The notes under the pieces were generated by a model. It was given only the letters and a program-made list of their open reading frames with translations, was not told where the DNA came from and searched no databases. A stretch of DNA of 13,317 nt from Anaerolineae bacterium (GTDB lineage: Bacteria > Chloroflexota > Anaerolineae > Anaerolineales > UBA4823), in NCBI GenBank assembly GCA_030622805.1, contig JAUXFR010000007.1:1-13317 (forward strand), read 5' to 3'. Made by a program: the position numbers and the translations under genes. Shown here one piece after another: positions 7,689-13,317 of this stretch (position 1 is the stretch's first letter; the number at the start of each line of letters is the position of its first letter).

Positions 7689-9458
7689 ATGGACACCCTA
7701 TTATCAGAAATATCGGCGCTGCTGCTCAAAGATTATCTGTTTTATGGCTTAAATGTTGACGAGATAACTCGCCTGGCAGCCCAATTTCGTCCCGTCCGAA
7801 AAGTACCTGATCAGACAGTGTACGACCAGGACTCAGAAGCCAGGTTCTTCTATGTCGTTTTTAAAGGTCAGGTAAAAGTCTCAATCGCAAACCGGGACCC
7901 AGGAAATGCGATCAGAAATTTAAGCGCCAAACTTTCCGGAAAGCCGATTGAAAAAGGTAATCAAATCATCGATCTGTATACTTACGGACCCGGCATATAT
8001 TTCGGAGAAGAGGCTTTACTATTTAATCGCCGCGAACCGGAAATCGTGCGAACGACAAAAAACTCCGTGCTGCTGCGAATGGAACGCCAGGCTTTTTTTG
8101 ACATGCTGGATGAGTTTCCCACGGTTGAAGAAAAACTCATCACGACCGCTAAAAGCCGTCGTCTGGCGCGTTCCAAGCGTTTACCCTGGTTCTCAGAAGG
8201 GGAGGCAGTGGAGCTTTTCAGACGCAAGCATCCATTTTTCTTAATCCGTTCACTCATATTACCAGTGCTTTTATTCATCCTATCGTTGTTTTTTTATGTT
8301 TTTACATCAACACAGATAGACCCTACTACATTCTTACGCATCATAAGAATATTCTCAATCGTATCCATGCTAGGAGCGGTGGGATGGTTTATCTGGAACT
8401 GGATCGACTGGGGGAATGATTTCTATATTGTCACGACCCAGCGCGTGATCTGGATGGAAAAAATCGTCGGGATATTCAGCAGTCGCAATGAAGCACCGCT
8501 GCACACGATCCTGGCAGTCGACATTCTATCCGATCAAGCCGGTCGCATAATGAACTACGGCGATGTTTCCGCTCGAACATACACAGGCAAAATACCCATG
8601 CGGGATGTCACCAATCCAAAACAGATCCAGGGCTATATCGAGGGGAACAAAAAACGCGTAATTGAGTTCTCCAAAGATGCCGAAATTGAGCAGATCCGCG
8701 AGGATGTACGTAAAGCATTGCGTGATCAACAGGTGTCCGCCACACCAGATCTGCAGAAATTGGTTGTGAAATCTATCCCTACACAGACAGCAAAGCAGAC
8801 GAACGGAAGTTCTTTCAGAAAAGGTCTGCAAAACTTTCTGCGCGTTCGTTACGAGCAGGACGGGGTGATCACATACAGGAAACACTGGTTCCTGCTGTTC
8901 CGAAAGGTATGGCTGCCGCTGCTGCTCATGCTGCTCCTGTTTCTTTTCATTTTCCTGACAGGAAGGAGATGGACCGAAGGTGGTGACCCCTTACTAACTG
9001 CAAATACATTGCTGCTGATAGGAAGTGTTGGGTTTATTGGGTTCGTTCTCTGGCTAATCTATAGCTACGTCGATTGGATCAACGATATCTACCAGTTAAC
9101 ACCCGAATTTATCGTTGATATTGAACGAAAGCCGCTTGGCTCTGAACAGAAGAAAACCGCCAATATCGCCAATATCCTCAGCATTGAGCATCACAGGCAG
9201 AATTTAAGCGGGATATTGCTGAATTTCGGAACCGTTACGGTGTATGTTGGCGATACAGAATTTATTTTCAATGGTGTCTATAATCCCAACCTGGTACACC
9301 AGGATATCAGCGATTATCAAGAAGCAATGCTCAGAAAAAAGAGAGAGATTGAGGCTGATCGTGATCGTAAAACGATGGTCGATTGGCTGATGACCTATCA
9401 CGATGAGACTGAGAAACGAACGGAAGAAGAAAAGGGGAAACCATTAAACTTCGACTAA
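7689..9458 (+). CDS. CRP-like domain fused to two TM-pair/bPH2 modules
   Basis: A 589-residue membrane protein. Residues about 15-160 form a cyclic-nucleotide-binding fold with FGEEALL at 105-111. The position of the canonical phosphate-binding Arg appears to be occupied by Glu116 (RREPEI instead of PRAAT), so nucleotide binding is doubtful. An insertion rich in Asn/Arg/Lys (about 68-92) lies in the beta roll. Two similar modules follow, each with two TM helices (about 185-206 and 217-237; about 404-424 and 438-460) and a bacterial PH-like (bPH2, YdbS-type) domain. The modules start in parallel with WNWIDWGNDFY (236-246) and YSYVDWINDIY (458-468), and both continue with an I/V-E-rich strand. 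The tail is highly charged, probably helical. No DNA-binding HTH is present. It likely senses or scaffolds at the membrane; the ligand is unknown. def follows 46 nt downstream. Confidence 0.85.
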   Translation: MDTLLSEISALLLKDYLFYGLNVDEITRLAAQFRPVRKVPDQTVYDQDSEARFFYVVFKGQVKVSIANRDPGNAIRNLSAKLSGKPIEKGNQIIDLYTYGPGIYFGEEALLFNRREPEIVRTTKNSVLLRMERQAFFDMLDEFPTVEEKLITTAKSRRLARSKRLPWFSEGEAVELFRRKHPFFLIRSLILPVLLFILSLFFYVFTSTQIDPTTFLRIIRIFSIVSMLGAVGWFIWNWIDWGNDFYIVTTQRVIWMEKIVGIFSSRNEAPLHTILAVDILSDQAGRIMNYGDVSARTYTGKIPMRDVTNPKQIQGYIEGNKKRVIEFSKDAEIEQIREDVRKALRDQQVSATPDLQKLVVKSIPTQTAKQTNGSSFRKGLQNFLRVRYEQDGVITYRKHWFLLFRKVWLPLLLMLLLFLFIFLTGRRWTEGGDPLLTANTLLLIGSVGFIGFVLWLIYSYVDWINDIYQLTPEFIVDIERKPLGSEQKKTANIANILSIEHHRQNLSGILLNFGTVTVYVGDTEFIFNGVYNPNLVHQDISDYQEAMLRKKREIEADRDRKTMVDWLMTYHDETEKRTEEEKGKPLNFD

Positions 9459-9465
9459 TTTTAAG

Positions 9466-9473
9466 GGTAAAAT
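9466..9473 (+). promoter_or_regulatory. Possible -10 element upstream of def
   Basis: GGTAAAAT lies between the upstream stop and def; a start about 7 nt downstream would give a leader of about 25 nt that includes the GAGAGG ribosome binding site (9492-9497). No good -35 hexamer is seen at 17 bp. A TACAAT at 9484-9489 is an alternative, but its start site would fall inside the ribosome binding site. Confidence 0.3.
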
Positions 9474-9504
9474 AAAACCATAATACAATTCGAGAGGTTT
9501 ATGA

Positions 9505-10017
9505 ATGGCAATACGTGAGATTGTTACTGTTCCTCATTCTGTATTGCGCGGCAAAGCACGCAATATTAAAAAATATGGTAAGGACCTGCAGATTTTGATC
9601 GATGATATGATCGAGACGATGCGTTTGGCTCCCGGTGTTGGGTTGGCAGCGCCCCAGGTGAATGTGTCCCTGAGGGTGATTGTCGTTGAGTATGGAGAAG
9701 AGGACGAAGAAGGAAATACAGTCATACCAACCAGGCTGTATTCAGTAATCAACCCGGAGATAACCCGTCGGTCTGACCAATTCGAAATAGGAATTGAAGG
9801 GTGTCTTTCAATTCCTGGTTATGTCGGTGATGTGAAACGTTCAGAAGCTGTCACGGTTAAGGGGTATAACCGCCATGGTCAGCCTATGCGGATCAAGTCA
9901 ATTGGTTGGTTGGCGCGAATATTCCAACACGAGATAGACCACATTAACGGCGTTTTGTTCACAGACATCGCCGAACGAGTGTGGCAGCTTGAAGAAGAGA
10001 TTCCTAAGGTATTATAA
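9505..10017 (+). CDS. def: Peptide deformylase
   Basis: A 170-residue metalloenzyme that removes the N-formyl group from nascent polypeptides at the ribosome exit. All three family motifs are intact: GVGLAAPQ (44-51), EGCLS with metal ligand Cys100 (98-102), and QHEIDH with metal ligands His142/His146 and catalytic Glu143. Length is normal for a bacterial deformylase. Start ATG 9505 is supported by GAGAGG at 9492-9497, 7 nt upstream; a nearby ATG at 9501 is out of frame. An acidic insert (EYGEEDEEGNT, 62-72) lies in the variable loop after the first motif. The usual partner fmt is not adjacent; recF follows after 148 nt with hairpins in between, so def is probably a separate transcript or the end of one starting at 7689. 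Confidence 0.97.
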   Translation: MAIREIVTVPHSVLRGKARNIKKYGKDLQILIDDMIETMRLAPGVGLAAPQVNVSLRVIVVEYGEEDEEGNTVIPTRLYSVINPEITRRSDQFEIGIEGCLSIPGYVGDVKRSEAVTVKGYNRHGQPMRIKSIGWLARIFQHEIDHINGVLFTDIAERVWQLEEEIPKVL

Positions 10018-10045
10018 GTTGATTTGGCAACAGGTCGATAAGTTA

Positions 10046-10081
10046 TTAATGGTAAATTACCGTCAGGTTACTACCCATTAA
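10046..10081 (+). repeat. Imperfect inverted repeat in the def-recF gap
   Basis: TTAATGGTA (10046-10054) pairs with the arm at 10072-10081 apart from one bulged C, giving nine base pairs around a 17-nt loop. A smaller palindrome (GGTAA-A-TTACC, 10051-10061) overlaps the left arm, so two alternative folds compete. It could be an operator, an RNA structure or chance; no T-run follows. Confidence 0.35.
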
Positions 10082-10111
10082 GTATCAGCAGTGGACAGCA
10101 CTCCTTAATTC

Positions 10112-10142
10112 AGATGCCACGGGACAAACAACCGTGGCATTT
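10112..10142 (+). terminator. GC-rich hairpin between def and recF, weak terminator
   Basis: A perfect 9-bp stem (ATGCCACGG at 10114-10122, CCGTGGCAT at 10132-10140) closes a 9-nt loop and can extend by one G-U and one A-U pair. Only three Ts follow before GCG, so the U-tract is short. It lies about 95 nt after the def stop and just before recF, so it may end def transcription, attenuate recF, or bind a protein. Confidence 0.45.
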
Positions 10143-10165
10143 GCGTGAAAACAACCATATTAACT

Positions 10166-11431
10166 ATGCAGCTAACACACCTCTCCCTGACCGAATTCCG
10201 TAATTTTTCCCGGCTTGATGTTGATGTACCGGGTGGGTCAGTCCTGTTTGTCGGACATAATGCTCAGGGAAAGACCAGCCTTTTGGAGTCAATATACTAC
10301 CTGGCTGTGTTTTCTTCTTTTCAAGCCAGTCACGACCGCCAGTTAGTGAATTTCCTCGCTGAACCCAAACCTGTCGCAGTCGCGAAAATAATCGCACAAT
10401 TTACTCGTTCTACGCCATCTCCAGAATCCAGGCAGGCGTATCATACCAATCGACTCAGTGGTTTCAACTTGAAAGGTTCCCACAATCTAGAAGTGCGTAT
10501 CATCCTGCAACCAAACCAGGACAGATATAAACCTCGAGTCCGAAAAGAGATCCTGCTTGACGGTGTCAAATGCAAAACGAGTGAAGCCATCGGCTCATTC
10601 AACGCGGTCTTGTTCTTACCTCACATGATGCGCATTGTCGAAGGACCACCTGAAGAACGTCGACGCTACCTGAATCTGCTCATGGTACAGACAATTCCCC
10701 ACTACGCAAGGGTACTTACCGACTACAACCGATCTTTAGTCCAACGCAACGCACTGCTGAAACAACTTGCAGAAAGAGGTGGTGACAAAAATCAGCTCGG
10801 CTACTGGGATGAGCTATTGGCATCCTCAGGTGCTCAAATAATTTTCCAGCGCATCCATACTGTGCAGGCTCTGGAGAGGTTGGCCTCGAATGTACACAAT
10901 GAATTAACTCGCAGCAAGGAAGTGCTGCGTTTAGATTACACGCCTTCATTTGATCCGATACCCAATAAACCCGGGCAGTATAATCTACCCCTGGATGCAC
11001 CATTGGATCGGACATGGTTGACTCTGGAAAACATTCAGATGGGATTCGTAGAACGGTTGGAAAAGCTTCGGAACGAAGAGATCATCCGTGGTGTAACAAC
11101 GATCGGTCCACACCGGGATGAAATTCGACTGCTGAGTAACGGCATTGACCTTGGTAATTTCGGCTCAAGGGGACAGGGGCGTACTGCAGTTATGGCGTTA
11201 AAGTTGGCTGAAGTCTCCTGGATGAAAGAGAGCAGTGGGGAATGGCCAATACTTCTTTTGGATGAAGTTCTTGCAGAGCTCGACCCCGAACGCCGAAACG
11301 ATTTGCTCAGTAGACTTTCGAACTTCGAACAGGTCATGACGACGACCACGGATTTAAATGCATTTACCCCCGAATTCATCGCTTCAACCACGATTTGGCA
11401 TATCCATGACGGTCAATTGAGCGAAGGCTAA
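10166..11431 (+). CDS. recF: DNA replication/repair protein RecF
   Basis: A 421-residue SMC-like ATPase that loads RecA at single-strand gaps together with RecO and RecR. Visible landmarks are the N-terminal LSLTEFRNF, Walker A GHNAQGKTS (30-38), the RRYLN segment (166-170) typical of RecF, the TTIGPHRDEI motif (311-320), an ABC-type signature region (SRGQGRT, 334-340), and Walker B ILLLDEVLAELD (362-373). It is longer than the usual 360-375 residues, with extra sequence around 80-130 and 250-285. ATG 10166 is chosen because LTHLSLTEFRNF follows at once; a GTG at 10145 would add seven residues, and neither has a good Shine-Dalgarno. It is not next to dnaA/dnaN/gyrB, the classic location. Confidence 0.95.
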   Translation: MQLTHLSLTEFRNFSRLDVDVPGGSVLFVGHNAQGKTSLLESIYYLAVFSSFQASHDRQLVNFLAEPKPVAVAKIIAQFTRSTPSPESRQAYHTNRLSGFNLKGSHNLEVRIILQPNQDRYKPRVRKEILLDGVKCKTSEAIGSFNAVLFLPHMMRIVEGPPEERRRYLNLLMVQTIPHYARVLTDYNRSLVQRNALLKQLAERGGDKNQLGYWDELLASSGAQIIFQRIHTVQALERLASNVHNELTRSKEVLRLDYTPSFDPIPNKPGQYNLPLDAPLDRTWLTLENIQMGFVERLEKLRNEEIIRGVTTIGPHRDEIRLLSNGIDLGNFGSRGQGRTAVMALKLAEVSWMKESSGEWPILLLDEVLAELDPERRNDLLSRLSNFEQVMTTTTDLNAFTPEFIASTTIWHIHDGQLSEG

Positions 11432-11449
11432 TTATAAGATTTTATAATT
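11430..11449. terminator. AT-only palindrome between convergent recF and rsmG
   Basis: AATTATAA and TTATAATT flank a 4-nt loop (GATT), a perfect 8-bp inverted repeat starting at the recF stop codon. It sits in the 32-nt gap where recF and rsmG converge, the expected place for a bidirectional terminator. The all-A/T stem would be weak and no clear T-tract follows, so confidence is low. Confidence 0.3.
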
Positions 11450-11463
11450 GTCATATTTATCTG

Positions 11464-12174
11464 TTATAGGGGTTTCCTCATAGGTACCCCGATCCTACGT
11501 GGGTAGCCGGGTGGGGTAGCAGCGACCTTATCTACAATAACCAGGTAGCGATCTTCAGCAACGCCAGGGAGAAAAACCTGGACAATTTCCCGCATGTGTC
11601 CCCCAAGCACACGCATTGCGTGTTCCGCATTATGTACTTCGGAATGAATGCCTTCTCCTTTCATCGCAAGCACATATCCTCCCACGCGCACAAGAGGCAG
11701 CAGATATTCTAGAAGAACTGTAAGGACAGCGACTGCCCGGGCTAAAGCCCAATCATACTGCTGCCGGTGCTCTGGTCGGTTTCCCAATATCTCCGCTCTG
11801 CCCTGGATCACCTCAACATTATCCAAATCCAACTTCCTGACAACATGTTCGCAGAATCCGGTCTTCTTTCTTACCGAGTCTACCAGTGTGAGATGTATGT
11901 TTGGATCAACAATTTTGATCGGAACACCTGGAAAGCCAGCCCCTGTTCCAATATCGATAACTCGTTCCATACAGGAACCAGCCATTACAGATAAGCATGA
12001 CAGTGAATCGAGAAAATGCTTTATCTGAATTTTCTCCGGCTCTCTGATCGCCGTCAGGGAATAACGGGTGTTCCAATCCAGCAGCTCCTTCTCGTACATA
12101 GAAAATGCTTTCAACTGGGGTTGTGTCAAACGCAAACCGAACAATTCGTACGTATGCTGCGCGAGTTCATTCAT
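11464..12174 (-). CDS. rsmG: 16S rRNA (guanine527-N7) methyltransferase RsmG/GidB
   Basis: A 236-residue SAM-dependent methyltransferase that modifies G527 in the 530 loop of 16S rRNA. Family marks are WNTRYSLTAI (34-43, usually WNxxxNLTAI), KHFLDSL (52-58), the SAM-binding loop DIGTGAGFPGVPI (74-86), VDSVRKK (98-104), GRAE (125-128), ARAV (145-148), MKG (171-173) and the terminal YPRRIGVPMRKPL. Length is normal. The ATG at 12174 is preferred over a TTG at 12180 because a perfect TATAAT ends 7 nt before it and there is no Shine-Dalgarno, pointing to a leaderless message. It is convergent with recF and lies downstream of the DUF4349 gene, separated by a strong terminator. In many bacteria rsmG sits near gidA/parAB; those are not in this window. 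Confidence 0.95.
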   Translation of the reverse strand: MNELAQHTYELFGLRLTQPQLKAFSMYEKELLDWNTRYSLTAIREPEKIQIKHFLDSLSCLSVMAGSCMERVIDIGTGAGFPGVPIKIVDPNIHLTLVDSVRKKTGFCEHVVRKLDLDNVEVIQGRAEILGNRPEHRQQYDWALARAVAVLTVLLEYLLPLVRVGGYVLAMKGEGIHSEVHNAEHAMRVLGGHMREIVQVFLPGVAEDRYLVIVDKVAATPPGYPRRIGVPMRKPL

Positions 12175-12181
12175 TGGCAAG

Positions 12182-12187
12182 ATTATA
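12182..12187 (-). promoter_or_regulatory. Consensus TATAAT -10 for rsmG, probable leaderless start
   Basis: On the minus strand a perfect TATAAT is followed by exactly 7 nt and then the rsmG ATG, so transcription should begin at or next to the A of the start codon. No Shine-Dalgarno is present and the hexamer at -35 spacing (TATTAA) is poor. Confidence 0.6.
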
Positions 12188-12223
12188 ACTGCAGAAGGGA
12201 TTAATTAATAATACTACAGCAAT

Positions 12224-12255
12224 AAAAATCGCCCGATTATGCATCGGGCGATTTT
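12224..12255 (-). terminator. Intrinsic terminator after the DUF4349 gene
   Basis: A perfect 13-bp stem (12225-12237 with 12243-12255, core TCGCCCGAT/ATCGGGCGA) with a 5-nt loop lies right after the stop at 12261. Read on the minus strand it is followed by a T-rich tract (TTTTTATT). It should stop transcription from the lipoprotein gene before rsmG. Confidence 0.9.
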
Positions 12256-12260
12256 GGGGG

Positions 12261-13235
12261 TCAGTCTTCCTGCTTTCCTGCTTCCGCCTTGGGAGAATCG
12301 TTTGAGTCATGCTCTGATTTAGGTTTCCGCACTCTTCGCACAAGCCAGCGAATCGGCAGGAATATGACGACAAACAAGATCAAGACAATCGGCAAAACGA
12401 ATATCAGCACCCATAATCCAGCGTTGACCAGGAACTTTAACGCGTTGATCAATGCCTGGACGGCGCTCTTTGCAACCCCGACGGGCTCCCATCCACCAAT
12501 CGTCAGCGGCTGGACGGCTTCATCAGCGAGCAGATGTGTGCTGATCGATGACAGGGCTGCAGACTGCTCAAGGTATTTCATCTGTCCCTTGATGAGCTCA
12601 ATTTCCTCCTGCACTCGCACAAGTTCATTGTAAACGGCTAATACGTCCTCAGTTTTGCGCGCTTCATCCATAATCTGGATCAGTTTTTCCTCAGCCGCTT
12701 CCAGATTACGTAAGCGGGATTGCAAATCGACATACTCGGGGGTCACATCCTGACTTGAAATACTCTCGCTGATCGGATCACGGTCGCTTTGGGCTTTTAT
12801 TTCAGACAGGGCTTCATTGAGCCGCTCCGCAGGAACCCGGATGGTGATCCTTCCCTCAGGAACTCTCACTCCATCTGATATTTCGGTGTGAAATAAATTT
12901 GCAGTGACGACAAAACCACCCATATCATCAGCTAATTTCGCAATTTCATCTAATGAGCTTGAAGGATCGCTTACCACAATGGACAAATCTGCATCCTTAA
13001 TCACCAGCCGTTCTCCCTCCTGGGCATCGTCATACCTGGCTAGAGTCGATTTACCGGAAAGGAAGCGCGCTTGCTCTTCTGTGGATACCTCTTCATCATA
13101 ATACTCTACTGGCTCTGGAGCATATGCGCTCTCTGCCATTTGTGTTGGTGCCTGACCTGCACAGGCGCCCAAAGATAAAGCAGCCAATATAAAAGAAACA
13201 ATTATCAGCGATAAAAACTTTGATCGATTTGTCAT
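12261..13235 (-). CDS. DUF4349 lipoprotein with C-terminal membrane helix
   Basis: A 324-residue envelope protein. ATG at 13235 is chosen because AAGGAG (complement of 13243-13248) lies 7 nt upstream and a signal peptide begins at once; an in-frame extension to 13277 would put the signal peptide after 14 extra residues. The signal peptide ends in a lipobox LGAC with Cys25, followed by a Pro/Glu/Tyr-rich linker. Residues about 75-145 form an alpha/beta domain (LVIKDADLSIVV, GRITIRVPAERLNEAL), then VTPEYVDLQSRLRNLEAAEEKL opens a charged coiled coil (about 165-225). A TM helix (about 268-296) and a basic then acidic tail follow. This layout is that of DUF4349 proteins, whose biochemical role is unknown. 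A strong terminator follows. Confidence 0.9.
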   Translation of the reverse strand: MTNRSKFLSLIIVSFILAALSLGACAGQAPTQMAESAYAPEPVEYYDEEVSTEEQARFLSGKSTLARYDDAQEGERLVIKDADLSIVVSDPSSSLDEIAKLADDMGGFVVTANLFHTEISDGVRVPEGRITIRVPAERLNEALSEIKAQSDRDPISESISSQDVTPEYVDLQSRLRNLEAAEEKLIQIMDEARKTEDVLAVYNELVRVQEEIELIKGQMKYLEQSAALSSISTHLLADEAVQPLTIGGWEPVGVAKSAVQALINALKFLVNAGLWVLIFVLPIVLILFVVIFLPIRWLVRRVRKPKSEHDSNDSPKAEAGKQED

Positions 13236-13242
13236 GATGGCT

Positions 13243-13248
13243 CTCCTT
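13243..13248 (-). promoter_or_regulatory. Shine-Dalgarno of the DUF4349 lipoprotein gene
   Basis: AAGGAG on the minus strand lies 7 nt before the ATG at 13235 and decides that start over the upstream in-frame codons. Confidence 0.75.
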
Positions 13249-13292
13249 CTCTTGTGAATTCCTCCCCTAGACGACATATTTGTGATATATGT

Positions 13293-13314
13293 TCCCTGAT
13301 GACTTTATCAGGGA
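13293..13314. repeat. Inverted repeat at the window edge
   Basis: TCCCTGAT and ATCAGGGA form a perfect 8-bp stem around a 6-nt loop, upstream of the DUF4349 gene. No T-run is visible on either side, so it may be the end of a terminator, an operator, or a leader hairpin; the window ends too soon to tell. Confidence 0.4.
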
Positions 13315-13317
13315 GAA

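Noticed and set aside
9989..10015. Promoter for recF at the end of def (TTGAAG and TATTAT)
   Set aside because: The spacer is 15 bp and the match weak, and two hairpins would lie in the leader.
11648..12028. 126-residue plus-strand open frame
   Set aside because: Antisense to rsmG, whose reading frame carries all the family motifs.
1..13317. CRISPR array, tRNA, rRNA or insertion sequence
   Set aside because: No regularly spaced direct repeats, cloverleaf-like sequence, rRNA motif or transposase was seen on either strand.

Overview
The window reads like a chromosome segment of an uncultured or little-studied bacterium, most likely Chloroflexota (Anaerolineae-like). This rests on recognised protein families, not on a database search: an orphan GlmL/MutL-type ASKHA protein followed by a barrel-sandwich/KOW-like protein, a cyclic-nucleotide-fold/bPH2 membrane fusion, a DUF4349 lipoprotein, a phosphohexomutase of the PGM/PMM type and an enlarged RecF. 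Base composition is moderate, and I see no prophage, IS, CRISPR or tRNA.

Positions 2-5920 (+) hold a tightly packed run of six genes. In order they are: a 5'-truncated protein with a C-terminal membrane anchor; a six-TM protein; a protein with a large domain between two TM segments; a second six-TM protein; a 600-residue GlmL/MutL-like ASKHA protein; and a 350-residue barrel-sandwich protein with a KOW-like tail. Junctions are overlaps or gaps of 2-21 nt, so this is very probably one operon. No glutamate mutase subunit is present, so the textbook role of GlmL/MutL does not explain it. It is the best candidate here for an undescribed system: an envelope complex with a cytosolic actin/Hsp70-fold component.

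Positions 5959-7419 (-) encode a phosphoglucomutase/phosphomannomutase convergent to the operon. A 269-bp divergent intergenic region separates it from a 589-residue (+) membrane protein (CRP-like domain plus two TM-pair/bPH2 modules), which appears to be transcribed without a leader. Peptide deformylase (def) and recF follow on the same strand, with two inverted repeats between them.

recF converges on rsmG (-), whose start codon lies 7 nt after a perfect TATAAT, again suggesting a leaderless mRNA. Upstream of rsmG, on the same strand, is a DUF4349 lipoprotein gene ending in a strong intrinsic terminator. The right edge (13278-13317) has only a short inverted repeat.

The right half is therefore mostly housekeeping (protein maturation, DNA repair, ribosome modification, sugar-phosphate metabolism), while the left half is a lineage-specific membrane operon of unknown function.
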